Under the pieces are notes generated by a model. It made no database searches. It saw nothing but the letters and a program-made list of their open reading frames with translations, and had not been told where the DNA came from. DNA of 64,000 nucleotides from Candidatus Scalindua sp. (GTDB lineage: Bacteria > Planctomycetota > Brocadiia > Brocadiales > Scalinduaceae), in NCBI GenBank assembly GCA_031316155.1, contig JALDRB010000009.1, positions 124,001 to 188,000 of the forward strand, read 5' to 3'. Numbering within the stretch: position 1 is the first letter of the stretch; each line of letters begins with the position of its first letter. Made by a program: the position numbers and the translations under genes. This document shows positions 7,471 to 17,062 of this stretch, piece after piece.

Positions 7471-9571
7471 TTGTTATGCTCACCACTCCAAGAGATTCAA
7501 TTTTAATGCCAGGTGCAATTTCTTTATAAGATAAAACTGGTAAATATGGCAATGGGTTCTCTGTAAGTTTCCGAATATGATTCCTTATCGTAGAAGAGGT
7601 TAGAAAAACAATATTGCTGCTGGATGTATATGTTTTCTTCATAGTTGTTGCAATTGCGTCTATTATTTTTTGAGCATAGCTTGGTTCCAGGGCCAATACT
7701 GATTTATTCCCCGTTTGTTTAATAGAATTAATTATCTCCTGCTCTAATCTCGGATCAAAAGAGATTGTACTAATCTTGTTTTCTTCATCCTGGTACTGGC
7801 CACACAATGTTCTGCACAATTTTTGCCTCACAAATTCCGTCAGTGCTTCCGGATCTTTGGTACCGGAAGCATAGTCAATAAGTGTTTCAAGGATAGTAGA
7901 AAAATCTCTTATCGACGTTCTCTCTCTGAGAAGATTCCTGACTACCTCATGCACAACACTCATGGTGAGAACGTTTGGTGTCAATTCATTCACCAAAGTA
8001 GGAGAAACCTTTTTTAAATTATCAATTAATTTCTGCACATCTTCTCTCGTCACTATTTCGTGACTATGTGATTTGATAATCTCTGTCAAATGAGTCATTA
8101 ATACGGATGTCGGATCAATTACCGTATAGCCTAAAGATACCGCATCTTCTTTTTTTGATTCGGATACCCATACACTGGGTAAACCATAAGCAGGATCTGT
8201 CGTAATAATTCCTTCTATCGGTTTTTGTCCGTCTCCTCCCAATGCCAAAAGACTATCGTGCATCAACTCTCCCTTTGCAACTGTTTGTCCCTTAATTTTT
8301 ATATGATACTCATTTGGGTTAAGTTGCAGATTGTCCCTTAAACGTATCGGAGGTACAATTATGCCCAATTCACGAACAAGTTGTTTTCTCAACGTACCGA
8401 TCCTGCTCAAAACTCCCCCCTTCTTCCTCGGATCTACGAAATTAACCAATTTATATCCCACTTCAATTCCCATTCTATCAACCTGGAGCAAAGCTTCGAA
8501 ATCGTCTTCCGCTTCTTCCTTGTCTTTCGTTTTTATAGCCTTTTGCTCTTTGACATCACTTTCCGCCATAGTCTTCATTGATACCTTTCTTGTTATAAAG
8601 AACAGTGAACCAAATACTAGCGACATCATGATAAAGGGTATTTTGGGAAGACCCGGTATCAAGCTAAAAAAACCCAGCACAACTGCCGCAAATCCGGTAG
8701 CCCTTGGTACTGTCAGCAATTGTGAAGTCAATTCCGTAGCCAGATTTTCCTTGGATGATGCCTTCGTAATGAGCAGCGCAGCAGAGGTAGCATTAATGAG
8801 TGAAGGAATTTGTGATACCAGTCCATCTCCAACGGTCAAAATTGTATAGGTAGACAACGCATCTGTAACCCTCATTCCCTGCATTAACCCACCAATTATC
8901 ATACCTCCGGCAATATTGACGAACGTAATAATTATTCCTGCTATGGCATCACCACTTACAAATTTACCGGCACCATCCATAGATCCATAAAACTCGGCCT
9001 CATGTGCAATATCCTTTCGTCTTTTCCTCGCTTCATCTTCGGTTATTAACCCTGAATTCAAATCGGCATCGATACTCATCTGCTTTCCCGGCATTGCATC
9101 CAAAGTAAATCTGGCAGCAACTTCTGAAACACGGGTAGCACCCTTTGTGATTACGATAAACTGGATAACCGTCAATATCAAAAAGATCACCATTCCAATT
9201 ACTACGTTACCTCCTACAACAAAATTACCAAATGATTCTATTACACCACCAGCATCCGCATACATAAGGATAAGACGTGTTGATGCAACATTCAAGGCAA
9301 GACGGAAAAGTGTAAGAAATAACAAAAGGGAAGGGAAAGATGAAATCTCCAGCGCCCTTTTTACGTGTAATGAAACCAAGAGAACCAGAAAAGATAGTGA
9401 AATATTCACCGTCAGTAATATATCAAGGAGAAAAGTAGGAAGAGGAACAATAAGGAGAATTAATATACATACAACCCCAATTGCCAAACCGTACTCGCCA
9501 TGCTTGAATATCGACTTCATGGTAATCCCGTTTACATTGAATTCATCTGTTTTCATGTTACCTTTTTTCAT
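7460..9571 (-). CDS. flhA: Flagellar type III export protein FlhA
   Basis: This 703-residue protein is full length for FlhA. The N-terminal half holds about eight membrane spans (about 25-330) with the conserved cytoplasmic loop SIDADLNSGLITEDEAR. The C-terminal half is the soluble docking domain for export substrates and chaperones (about 360-690). FlhA forms the nonameric export-gate ring and couples proton flow to secretion. It follows flhB by 11 bases and overlaps flhF. Confidence 0.97.
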   Translation of the reverse strand: MKKGNMKTDEFNVNGITMKSIFKHGEYGLAIGVVCILILLIVPLPTFLLDILLTVNISLSFLVLLVSLHVKRALEISSFPSLLLFLTLFRLALNVASTRLILMYADAGGVIESFGNFVVGGNVVIGMVIFLILTVIQFIVITKGATRVSEVAARFTLDAMPGKQMSIDADLNSGLITEDEARKRRKDIAHEAEFYGSMDGAGKFVSGDAIAGIIITFVNIAGGMIIGGLMQGMRVTDALSTYTILTVGDGLVSQIPSLINATSAALLITKASSKENLATELTSQLLTVPRATGFAAVVLGFFSLIPGLPKIPFIMMSLVFGSLFFITRKVSMKTMAESDVKEQKAIKTKDKEEAEDDFEALLQVDRMGIEVGYKLVNFVDPRKKGGVLSRIGTLRKQLVRELGIIVPPIRLRDNLQLNPNEYHIKIKGQTVAKGELMHDSLLALGGDGQKPIEGIITTDPAYGLPSVWVSESKKEDAVSLGYTVIDPTSVLMTHLTEIIKSHSHEIVTREDVQKLIDNLKKVSPTLVNELTPNVLTMSVVHEVVRNLLRERTSIRDFSTILETLIDYASGTKDPEALTEFVRQKLCRTLCGQYQDEENKISTISFDPRLEQEIINSIKQTGNKSVLALEPSYAQKIIDAIATTMKKTYTSSSNIVFLTSSTIRNHIRKLTENPLPYLPVLSYKEIAPGIKIESLGVVSITNEN

Positions 9572-9582
9572 TTTTTAACTGT

Positions 9583-10647
9583 TTACCTACCCATCATATT
9601 ACGTAATTGATAGACGTAAGAAAGTACCTTCGCCACTGCCTGGAACAGTTTTGGAGGAATTTCCTGATCGATCTCTACGGTGCTATATAAAATACGTGCC
9701 AAAATCCTGTCTTCAACTGTTGGAACATCATTTGCTTTAGCAATCTCTATTATCTTTAATGCCAGAAAATCAACGCCCTTCCCGATAACCTTTGGCGCGT
9801 TCATTTTTTCCGCATCGTACTTGAGCGCAACAGCGTAATGTGTCGGGTTTGTAACAACTACATCAGCTTTCGGTATTTCATTCATCATTCTCTTATTTGA
9901 CATCTGGCGTTGAACGTTTTTAATCCTGGATTTTACTAACGGATCACCTTCTGATTGTTTTGACTCCTGTTTTACCTCAGTCTTCGTCATTCTCAGATCT
10001 TTCGCATACTGCCATTTCTGATACATAAAATCGATGAGGGACAGGATTAACAGAATAACGGTTATTTTTAGTGTCATCGCAAAAATCAGACTGGATGCGG
10101 AAGAAAAGATGCCTTCTATTCTCATACTTAACAATTCCATCAACGGCTCTACATCTTTCCTGATGGAAAAATATGCGACTCCTCCCATTATGGATATTTT
10201 GACAAGTGACATAGTCAACTTTACCAGTGATTTCTTTGATACAATATTTTTTATGCCTGTTAAAGGGTTAAATTTCTTAAAATTCGGGATAAGGGCTTTT
10301 GGGCTGAAATTAATCCCAACCTGCGTAAACGAGCTTATTGCGCCAATTATCATAATACCTCCTAAAACGGGAAGGGCGCCTTTTATATTTCTGCTGGAAA
10401 TATCGATCATCAACGACTGTAGTGTACTCACGTCAAAGTTTTCGTAGAAGGATTTACCTAAATGAATACTCATGGTATCCTTCATATACTCCATCATTGT
10501 TCCACCCAGAAAATACACAATTACCATACCGAATAATAATATCATTGCAGTATTCAAGTCCTGGCTTTTTGCTACATTTCCTTTACCGCGCGCTTCTTTC
10601 AACCGTTTTGGTGTTGCAGCTTCTGTTTTTTCCTCAAAAGATGCCAT
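9583..10647 (-). CDS. flhB: Flagellar export switch protein FlhB
   Basis: At 354 residues this has the FlhB layout: the N-terminal EEKTEAATPKRL signature, four membrane spans and a cytoplasmic autoprotease domain. The self-cleavage motif NPTH is intact within VVTNPTHYAVALKY. Cleavage there changes export from rod/hook to filament substrates, so the protein should be switch-competent. It begins 3 bases after fliR, with an AGGAGG site spanning the fliR end. Confidence 0.96.
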   Translation of the reverse strand: MASFEEKTEAATPKRLKEARGKGNVAKSQDLNTAMILLFGMVIVYFLGGTMMEYMKDTMSIHLGKSFYENFDVSTLQSLMIDISSRNIKGALPVLGGIMIIGAISSFTQVGINFSPKALIPNFKKFNPLTGIKNIVSKKSLVKLTMSLVKISIMGGVAYFSIRKDVEPLMELLSMRIEGIFSSASSLIFAMTLKITVILLILSLIDFMYQKWQYAKDLRMTKTEVKQESKQSEGDPLVKSRIKNVQRQMSNKRMMNEIPKADVVVTNPTHYAVALKYDAEKMNAPKVIGKGVDFLALKIIEIAKANDVPTVEDRILARILYSTVEIDQEIPPKLFQAVAKVLSYVYQLRNMMGR

Positions 10648-10650
10648 TTA

Positions 10651-11421
10651 TCACATGCCTCCTACCAAACCAAACAAGTCCTTACGAAGTATATTCAATA
10701 AATACTCCATCGTCCGCACCATGAACGGAAAGGTAACTGCCAGTATCAGGAACCCGACGAGAATCTTCAGAGGAAAGACAACCATGAGAATACCGATCTC
10801 CGGCGTTGCCCTGCTTATTATTCCCGTTACAACAACGATCAGGGACATGATAATCATAATGGGTGCAGCCAATTTTATTGCAGATACAAATAACCCCTCA
10901 AACAGATGCATAAGCTTACCCATTGTAGCACCTGACCAAAAAAATTCTGATATTGGAACAGTTTTATAACTTAGAACCAGCGAATTAATTATCCAGTGGT
11001 GGCCATTTATTGACAATAGGAGAAGCAATCCAAGCATCTGTATCAATTGCGAAACCGGGTTTACCTCTCCTCCGAATAATGGATCAGACATTTCTGCCAT
11101 CTGCAAACCTATCTCACTACTTATTAAATCTCCAGCAACAACAAACGCGCCAAACATCAATGTAGCTCCGTAACCAACTACAAAACCAATTGCAATCTCT
11201 TTAAAGATAATTAAAACAAAAGCGATAATGCTTTCAGGTATCATATATGAGGCACTATTTACGACAGGAAATAAAACCAGTGAAACTACAACAGCCAGGC
11301 TTATCTTCACCATTACAGGCACACTTAACAGTTTAAAGAGCGGAGAAAAAAACAGCATACTGGCTGTTCTAAACAGTACTATCGTAAACAAAGGTAGAAC
11401 ATTAATCACGTTTATGAGCAT
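10651..11421 (-). CDS. fliR: Flagellar export gate protein FliR
   Basis: The 256-residue, strongly hydrophobic protein has about six membrane spans. It carries FliR-type segments such as the FRTASMLFFSPLF start region, the EIAIGFVVGYGATL span and the QMAEMSDPLFG loop. FliR forms the export gate with FliP and FliQ. It sits 6 bases after fliQ in the conserved fliOPQR-flhBA order. Confidence 0.95.
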   Translation of the reverse strand: MLINVINVLPLFTIVLFRTASMLFFSPLFKLLSVPVMVKISLAVVVSLVLFPVVNSASYMIPESIIAFVLIIFKEIAIGFVVGYGATLMFGAFVVAGDLISSEIGLQMAEMSDPLFGGEVNPVSQLIQMLGLLLLLSINGHHWIINSLVLSYKTVPISEFFWSGATMGKLMHLFEGLFVSAIKLAAPIMIIMSLIVVVTGIISRATPEIGILMVVFPLKILVGFLILAVTFPFMVRTMEYLLNILRKDLFGLVGGM

Positions 11422-11427
11422 TGTCGT

Positions 11428-11697
11428 TTAGAAAGTATAGGCAAAAAGGTTCTTCAGAAGTGCAGAAGTAAATGACATTATTTTTTGCAAAAACCAGGGC
11501 ATGGCGATGACAAATACCCCTAATACTGCAAAAAGTTTCGGCAAGAAGGTAAGTGTCTGCTCCTGGATACTTGTTGCCGCCTGAAATATTCCAATGAGAA
11601 GTCCAACCACAAGTGCTGTTCCTATAAGCGGGCCTATTAACATCAACGTAACCCATAACATTTGCCTGCCAAGATCAACTACAATATCCTGTCCCAT
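11428..11697 (-). CDS. fliQ: Flagellar export gate protein FliQ
   Basis: The protein has 89 residues with two membrane spans and the FliQ pattern GLLIGIFQAATSIQEQTLTF. That loop is highly conserved between the two helices. It builds the lateral part of the export gate helix with FliP and FliR. An AAGGGA ribosome-binding site precedes the ATG. It lies between fliP and fliR as in most bacteria. Confidence 0.95.
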   Translation of the reverse strand: MGQDIVVDLGRQMLWVTLMLIGPLIGTALVVGLLIGIFQAATSIQEQTLTFLPKLFAVLGVFVIAMPWFLQKIMSFTSALLKNLFAYTF

Positions 11698-11749
11698 GAT
11701 CCCTTATCGTTTCTCCTTAAAATCTGGTAAGTATTGATGGCACTCTTCA

Positions 11750-12520
11750 TCATCTAATGCTCGAGACCAGTGACTGAATAATCAGATGCCACCCGTCAAC
11801 AAGCACAAACAAAACAACTTTAAAGGGTACAGAAATCATCATGGGAGGAAGCATAAACATTCCCATTGATGTTAAAACACTTGCAACAACCAAATCTATC
11901 ACAATGAAAGGTAAATAGACCACAAATCCCATCTGAAAGGAGGTTTTTAATTCGCTCATAACAAAAGCCGGTATCAGAATATGTGTGGGGACTACATCAA
12001 GAGAGCTCGGTCTATCAATCTTTGCTATATTATAAAAGAGCGCTATATCCTTTTCTCTCGTCTGTTTCGCCATGAAGCTTCTGATCAAATTCAAGCCCTG
12101 ATTCAATGCCTCCTTTTGCCCGATTTCCTCATTCATAAATGGTTGAATTGCTTTTACGTTAATCTGTGTAAATACCGGTTCCATTACGAAAAAAGTTATG
12201 AGAAGCGCCAGTCCAATTAAAATCTGATTGGGAGGCATTTGCTGAAAAGATAACGCTCTTCTTGCAAATGAAAGTACAATGATAATTCGAGTAAAAGACG
12301 TCATTACGAGTAACAAACCAGGCAAGATTGTAAACGACGTCATCAGCAAAAAGATCTTTACAATATTAACCAATTCCTTTGGTTTGTTCAGGTCACCCAT
12401 ATTTATGGTCATATTAACGGGAGAACCAGCAGTCTCACCTGCATCTATCAATTGCGGGAAAACAAGAAAGATACCACTAAAAATCATCAAGATCATTAAT
12501 ACCCATGGCACAGTTTTCAT
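11750..12520 (-). CDS. fliP: Flagellar export gate protein FliP
   Basis: The 256-residue protein starts with a probable cleavable signal sequence and has four membrane spans. The FliP signatures LPGLLLVMTSFTRIIIVLSF (about 64-83), PPNQILIGLALLITFF and the C-terminal PPMMISVPFKVVLFVLVDGW are all clear. Five FliP subunits form the core of the export gate. The start overlaps the fliO end by four bases. Confidence 0.96.
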   Translation of the reverse strand: MKTVPWVLMILMIFSGIFLVFPQLIDAGETAGSPVNMTINMGDLNKPKELVNIVKIFLLMTSFTILPGLLLVMTSFTRIIIVLSFARRALSFQQMPPNQILIGLALLITFFVMEPVFTQINVKAIQPFMNEEIGQKEALNQGLNLIRSFMAKQTREKDIALFYNIAKIDRPSSLDVVPTHILIPAFVMSELKTSFQMGFVVYLPFIVIDLVVASVLTSMGMFMLPPMMISVPFKVVLFVLVDGWHLIIQSLVSSIR

Positions 12521-13014
12521 GTTTTCTTTTTTTCAAAATATGATTTTTTAATTAAATTTATAAAGTCGCTTTTATTCACCGTATCAACAGTGAAATCTAC
12601 GTCTTCGTTTTCAACCTCAGTTATTAATCCTATCTTTTCATTCGTCACACCAAGTAATAAATGTTTACCGGGAATCTTAACAAGAAAAATAGACTTCTTT
12701 ACCCCTAATGTCAGATGTTCCAGGATTTGCAAGTGCCTCTTACCTTTTCCAATATTTGCCTTAAACCCGTAATTTTTCCTCAGAACAAACACCGTTGCGA
12801 TTATTAAGGCAATAAGCACAAGCAGAGTACTTATTATCTTTGTATATAAATTCAAATTACCAGAAGTCTCCTTCTTGGAAGCATTATCAAGAAATAACGC
12901 TGTATCATTTTCACCTGCAAAGGTACTATTCTGTACTTTTGGTATAGAAAAGAAAACACACACCAGGATTAAGACACAGATTGCTACCGTAATAAAATTA
13001 AAATTTTTTTTCAT
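12517..13014 (-). CDS. fliO: FliO-like flagellar assembly protein
   Basis: This 165-residue protein has an N-terminal hydrophobic segment, a periplasmic stretch, one strong membrane span (about 58-80) and a cytoplasmic domain with the FliO pattern KRHLQILEHLTLGVKKSIFL and LLLGVTNEKIGLI. FliO helps assemble FliP. Identification rests on this motif and its place directly before fliP. It is the first gene after a 360-base gap from fliN. Confidence 0.88.
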   Translation of the reverse strand: MKKNFNFITVAICVLILVCVFFSIPKVQNSTFAGENDTALFLDNASKKETSGNLNLYTKIISTLLVLIALIIATVFVLRKNYGFKANIGKGKRHLQILEHLTLGVKKSIFLVKIPGKHLLLGVTNEKIGLITEVENEDVDFTVDTVNKSDFINLIKKSYFEKKKT

Positions 13015-13374
13015 TATTAACCTTCTGAAGAATGAACCAGGTACTTACCCTGCTCATAAAAGAATAATCAAAAATAGAAATAGCAAATCAGATACCATCT
13101 TATTCAAATGAAAGAACCACAAAGAACGAATCATGTTATGTTCTTAACAATTAAAGACATACCAATTCCCCATTTATTTTGATAGTAATTCTGAAATTTA
13201 ATTTACCGGTAAGTTAGCATGAAACAAACAATTGATGTGGTCTTTTCCTACTAATCGTGGCTTTCTTAGACATGTCATTATTTTGAAGAATGAAACATAT
13301 TTAAAGGAACCGAAAGAGAAACCAGAGAGAGCCCCTGAACGAGGATGAGGTAAAGCCCCGTTCCTTAAGAAACT
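13015..13374. other. fliN-fliO intergenic gap with an inverted repeat
   Basis: 360 bases without a gene. Just after the fliN stop, AAGGAAC (13304-13310) and GTTCCTT (13360-13366) could close a long stem-loop around a GC-richer 49-base interior. The remainder is AT-rich. No strict sigma-54 site was seen on the minus strand here, so fliO may be read through from fliN or have another promoter type. Confidence 0.4.
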
Positions 13375-13776
13375 TCATTCCATACTCTTTATTCTCTCCT
13401 CTTGTTCAGAAATTTTCGAAATTTTGACACCAAAGTTCTCATCGACAACCACTACCTCTCCAAGTGCAATTGTCTTTCCCCGAACAGTTATCTTTACCGG
13501 TTCTCCGGCAAGACTATCCAGTTCAATTATTGATCCTGGACTTAATTCCAGAACCTCACTTATCATCATTTCAGTTTTTCCCAGTTCTACGAGAACGGGG
13601 ATGTGAATATCCAGCAGCATATCGATATTCCTGTTTACTCTTTCCTGTTTTTCGGGTACAGTCTTCAATTGAGACAAGGTAACAGATTTTACCGTTTCTT
13701 TACTCTCTTCTTTTTGTCCTGATATTTCCTGCTCTTCATTTGTTTTTTCATCCATAAAACATCCTCCTTTTCTCAC
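13375..13776 (-). CDS. fliN: Flagellar motor switch protein FliN
   Basis: The 133-residue protein has a variable acidic N-terminus and a C-terminal SpoA domain (about 48-125) with the typical NIDMLLDIHIPVLVELGKTE start and LSPGSIIELDSLAGEPVKI strand. FliN forms the lower C-ring with FliM and affects export and switching. The first residues MRKGG precede an internal ATG (MDEKTNEE, at 13755), which is preceded by AGGAGG and is the more likely start. It lies 6 bases after fliM. Confidence 0.94.
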   Translation of the reverse strand: MRKGGCFMDEKTNEEQEISGQKEESKETVKSVTLSQLKTVPEKQERVNRNIDMLLDIHIPVLVELGKTEMMISEVLELSPGSIIELDSLAGEPVKITVRGKTIALGEVVVVDENFGVKISKISEQEERIKSME

Positions 13777-13782
13777 TTATTA

Positions 13783-14781
13783 TTATTTCTTAGAATAATT
13801 CTCTACAAACGAAGTTATCTGCATAGCTTTTTTAGAACCCAAAAGACCTAATTTCCCATAAAATTTATTCTCCCTCTCTACCGCAATTTTTAAATCATCG
13901 GAAATCTTACTACTCAATCTGATAACGTCACCCTTCTTTAGATTCGCCAGGTCATTCACGGTAATATTGATCTTGCCGAGAATCCCAACAACATCCACAC
14001 GCAATTCATTTACCACATTTTTCAGCATTTCACTATAATCCTTATCACCGCTGTTTTTAACATCATTCGACGAACTATTATGTTGTAACTGATTTATCGC
14101 ATTTTCCATACTTGCTACCGGTACACAAAATTTCATTTCACCAAAGGCGTAATCCAGGTTAACATTAAAGGAAACAACCAATACAACATCTGAATCAGAT
14201 GCAATATTAAGATAACGAGACTCTACTGAGGTCTCTGCCATTCTCCAGTTCATCGCATGGAATGGCTCCCATGCGCTTTTGAGTTTTTCCAATATTATTG
14301 ATACAATGTTACCGAGTATTTCTATTTCTATATCCGTCGGCTTTCGAATTTCATTCTGAGCCTTTGATGATCCCCCAAAGGCTACGTCTATAACAGTCAT
14401 ACACAAACCTGATTCCAATGTTATACATCCGAAACCTTGTAGCGGTTTTAATTTTACAGAATTGATTAAAATGATTTCCGGACACGTACTTTTAAATATT
14501 TCAAAGCTTAATTCGTCAATGGAATCCAGTGTAACTTTTACGGATGATCTCAGATAATTAGACATACCTCTGCTTATCTGATAGGCAGTGTTTTCATGCA
14601 ACTTATACAACAAACGCTTCTTTTCTCTTGATATCGTGTTAGGTCGCTTAAAGTCATAATATTTCGCCTTCCCTTCTTCAATTATATCAGTCTGCCCATC
14701 TGACAACTCATTTTCATTAAACGAGTTAAGCAGGCTTTCAACTTCTTCCGAGGATAGGATAGTGCTGCTCTTATCTTTCAT
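13783..14781 (-). CDS. fliM: Flagellar motor switch protein FliM
   Basis: The 332-residue protein carries the N-terminal CheY-binding motif ILSSEEVESLLNSF (about 7-20). A middle CheC-like domain follows (about 45-235, including YDFKRPNTISREKKR) and then a C-terminal SpoA domain. Phosphorylated CheY binding here reverses rotation, and several CheY candidates are encoded at 38879 onward. The gene abuts fliL (2-base gap) and fliN. Confidence 0.95.
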   Translation of the reverse strand: MKDKSSTILSSEEVESLLNSFNENELSDGQTDIIEEGKAKYYDFKRPNTISREKKRLLYKLHENTAYQISRGMSNYLRSSVKVTLDSIDELSFEIFKSTCPEIILINSVKLKPLQGFGCITLESGLCMTVIDVAFGGSSKAQNEIRKPTDIEIEILGNIVSIILEKLKSAWEPFHAMNWRMAETSVESRYLNIASDSDVVLVVSFNVNLDYAFGEMKFCVPVASMENAINQLQHNSSSNDVKNSGDKDYSEMLKNVVNELRVDVVGILGKINITVNDLANLKKGDVIRLSSKISDDLKIAVERENKFYGKLGLLGSKKAMQITSFVENYSKK

Positions 14782-14783
14782 TG

Positions 14784-15512
14784 TTACTGTATGATAAAAT
14801 CAGAAAAATACACTTTTTTAATCGTTTCACCAGTTCCTAAAACTTCATTGAGAATATTTTTAATCTCTAACCTTAACCCAAGCAAACTCCCTTCTTTCTC
14901 AATTTCTTTGGCAGTTTTCGAAGACAGAAATGAAATCATTTCGTCTCTCAGCATGACAATTTTTTCTTTTATCGCATCTTGAGCATCCCCATTCTCTACT
15001 TCAAGATTAATGAGCACCCGTAGATATCTCCCGCTACCGACTCCTCCGAGGTTCACAACAATACTTTCCAAAGGTACAATAATGTTACCCTGTACCGAAA
15101 CTTTTTCACCTCTTTCAGTATCTTTCTCACCCTTTTCACCTGCCATTGATCCATTTACTTCCTTTTCTCCATTCTTGTCAGAATCCCCCTTTTTTTCTCC
15201 CGTTTGAGAAAGATCAGCGTCTTTCACGACAGAAGTGCTCTCTTCAATGGGGTCTTTAGAACTCATATCATGTGAAAAGGAACCCATCTTTGAAACAAAT
15301 GCAAATGCACATACTATCGAGATCATGGCAATTACGGCAAAAAACAGTGTTGACTTTAAACCAACTTTACTTTCATTCTTCGTGTTACCGGAGGTTTCAC
15401 CACGATCATCAATCGAACCGGCAGCCTGTGTTTCCTCCGCAGGAGATGATTCTCCATTCTGTGCATCGAGTGTTTCCTCTTTTTTTTCGCCTTTTATCTT
15501 CTTTTTAAACAA
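14784..15512 (-). CDS. fliL: Flagellar basal body-associated protein FliL
   Basis: This has 242 residues, longer than the usual roughly 160. The extra length comes from a charged, low-complexity N-terminus (1-50) and a K/E/S-rich linker (about 85-135) after the single membrane span (about 54-74). The C-terminal domain has the FliL core PLESIVVNL, YLRVLINLEVEN and the KVYFSDFIIQ end. FliL supports stator function and torque. It follows the motB paralogue by 58 bases and precedes fliM. Confidence 0.92.
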   Translation of the reverse strand: MFKKKIKGEKKEETLDAQNGESSPAEETQAAGSIDDRGETSGNTKNESKVGLKSTLFFAVIAMISIVCAFAFVSKMGSFSHDMSSKDPIEESTSVVKDADLSQTGEKKGDSDKNGEKEVNGSMAGEKGEKDTERGEKVSVQGNIIVPLESIVVNLGGVGSGRYLRVLINLEVENGDAQDAIKEKIVMLRDEMISFLSSKTAKEIEKEGSLLGLRLEIKNILNEVLGTGETIKKVYFSDFIIQ

Positions 15513-15570
15513 AACGACACACCTCCTCCTCGTTTCTACAATCTTTCATCTTCAGGAACAGGGAAAGAAA

Positions 15571-16347
15571 CTAATTGTTAGAAACGATAATGTTTATTCG
15601 GTTATTAGCTTTGGCATTGGATGAAGATTCATCTCCCAATAATGGCCGATACTCGCCATACCCGATTGCAGTCAATCTCTTATAACTGATCCTCCCCACA
15701 GTATTGAGGTAACGTGTTACCACAACAGCCTGTTCTGCTGAAAACTGCCAACTGGTAGGGAACTCTTGCGTGGGTACAAAACCTCTGTCTGTAAAACTGC
15801 AAACAGTAACCTGACAATCCCTGTCCTTAATAGTTTTTATTAAACTGTCAAGATATCCTTTGCTTGAAACCGTAAGCTCCAAACCGTCATGCTCAAAATC
15901 AATCTTCGTTGGAAAGAACAGCTGTTGTTTCTTTCGTTCATATTCTACCGTAATATTTTCGTCAACAAGATTAGAAACATTTTTTTTAACGCTTATTGAG
16001 TTATCATCATTTAATTTTACCCCTAATTTCTTTAGTACGAGTGTCAAGTTGTCAATTGAATCACTTTTGCCCAATGACATTCTGTTGAGCCCGAAATTTT
16101 CTAATGCTGCTTTAAAGGATTGAATCGCCTCCTTCGCTCTCTCCTCGTCCGGTTTACCGGCAAAACTGGATAACATGATAAAGAATGCGAGGAGGATTGT
16201 CATCATTGATGCAAAGGCCATCATATCCATCTCAGGAGTTTTATCATCAGAATTCTTTTTCTTTTTCAACAGTTTGCTAACAGCCTGAGAGGCCTTAGCA
16301 ATTGCCGATCTTGTATCAGATGTTTCTGCATGTGTCTCATTAACCAT
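15571..16347 (-). CDS. MotB/OmpA-like stator paralogue without the ion-binding aspartate
   Basis: The 258-residue protein has a MotB-type single membrane span (about 44-62) and a C-terminal OmpA-like peptidoglycan-binding domain (about 130-255, with LTVSSKGYLDSL and RYLNTVGRISYKRLTAIGYGEYRP). Aligned with the neighbouring MotB, FGDLITLL becomes FASMMTIL, so the aspartate that carries the ion is serine (Ser47). It cannot act as a normal proton channel subunit alone. It may pair with true MotB in a stator or anchor other parts (inference). The start overlaps motB by 8 bases. The gene order motA-motB-this-fliL suggests co-production. Confidence 0.88.
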   Translation of the reverse strand: MVNETHAETSDTRSAIAKASQAVSKLLKKKKNSDDKTPEMDMMAFASMMTILLAFFIMLSSFAGKPDEERAKEAIQSFKAALENFGLNRMSLGKSDSIDNLTLVLKKLGVKLNDDNSISVKKNVSNLVDENITVEYERKKQQLFFPTKIDFEHDGLELTVSSKGYLDSLIKTIKDRDCQVTVCSFTDRGFVPTQEFPTSWQFSAEQAVVVTRYLNTVGRISYKRLTAIGYGEYRPLLGDESSSNAKANNRINIIVSNN

Positions 16348-17062
16348 CTTCTGGCCCTTTTTCCTTTATTATTATTTCAACCCTTCTGTTCTTTGAACGG
16401 TTTTCGTCATCAATATTTGGAAATAGTGGCCGGTGTCTCCCATATCCGGCAACTCCGAAACGTGCGGGATCTAGCGGCCCCTTATCTACTAAATAGGTAC
16501 ACACACTCGTAGCCCTGGCAACAGACATCCTGATATCTTCAAAAATATTTTCAGCATATCCGTCATCGGTGTGACCTTCAATTCTCACATCACTTGATAC
16601 TCGTTTCAACAAATCGGCTATTTCATCCAATAAATGTACATATTCATCTTTAGGTCTTGGGTCTCCCGGTTCGAAAAGAATATCAGTGCGTAACCGAATT
16701 ACGAAGCCGTCTTTTATTTTTTCTAAATCAATTACATTTGACAGACTGTTATCACTGATAAAGACAACGACCGCATTGTAGAGTTGTTCAATGTCGTCAA
16801 CCGGTGGGAGGAGTTCATTTTCTTCCATCAAAAGTTGTACCTTACTCATGACTTCATCATCAAAAAACCCGGTTTCCTTTAGGTCCGCACTGACGAGGTT
16901 GTCACCCAGACCCTTATTATCGTTAATGGCTTCAACAACATCATCCATCTTGATAGAACTCATTGAAATTATCAATACAAAGAACGTCATTAAAAGAGTT
17001 ATCAAATCACCAAAAGAAGCTATCCACGCATTGGGATCAGCCCCTTTTTCTTCATCACCCAT
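16340..17062 (-). CDS. motB: Flagellar stator protein MotB
   Basis: The 240-residue protein has a short cytoplasmic N-terminus, one membrane span with the ion-binding aspartate Asp19 in FGDLITLLMTFF, and an OmpA-like domain (about 125-235) with VRIEGHTDDGYAEN and the FGVAGYGRHRPLFPN peptidoglycan-binding region. It pairs with MotA and anchors the stator to the cell wall. The motA stop and motB start share a base (TAATG), indicating coupled translation. Confidence 0.95.
   Translation of the reverse strand: MGDEEKGADPNAWIASFGDLITLLMTFFVLIISMSSIKMDDVVEAINDNKGLGDNLVSADLKETGFFDDEVMSKVQLLMEENELLPPVDDIEQLYNAVVVFISDNSLSNVIDLEKIKDGFVIRLRTDILFEPGDPRPKDEYVHLLDEIADLLKRVSSDVRIEGHTDDGYAENIFEDIRMSVARATSVCTYLVDKGPLDPARFGVAGYGRHRPLFPNIDDENRSKNRRVEIIIKEKGPEDG

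Noticed and set aside
8331-8849. 172-codon open frame on the plus strand
   Set aside because: It lies fully antisense to flhA, whose protein is clearly conserved; the frame is a shadow with no recognisable domain.
10472-10969. 165-codon plus-strand frame
   Set aside because: Antisense to flhB and fliR; low-complexity composition and no family motif.
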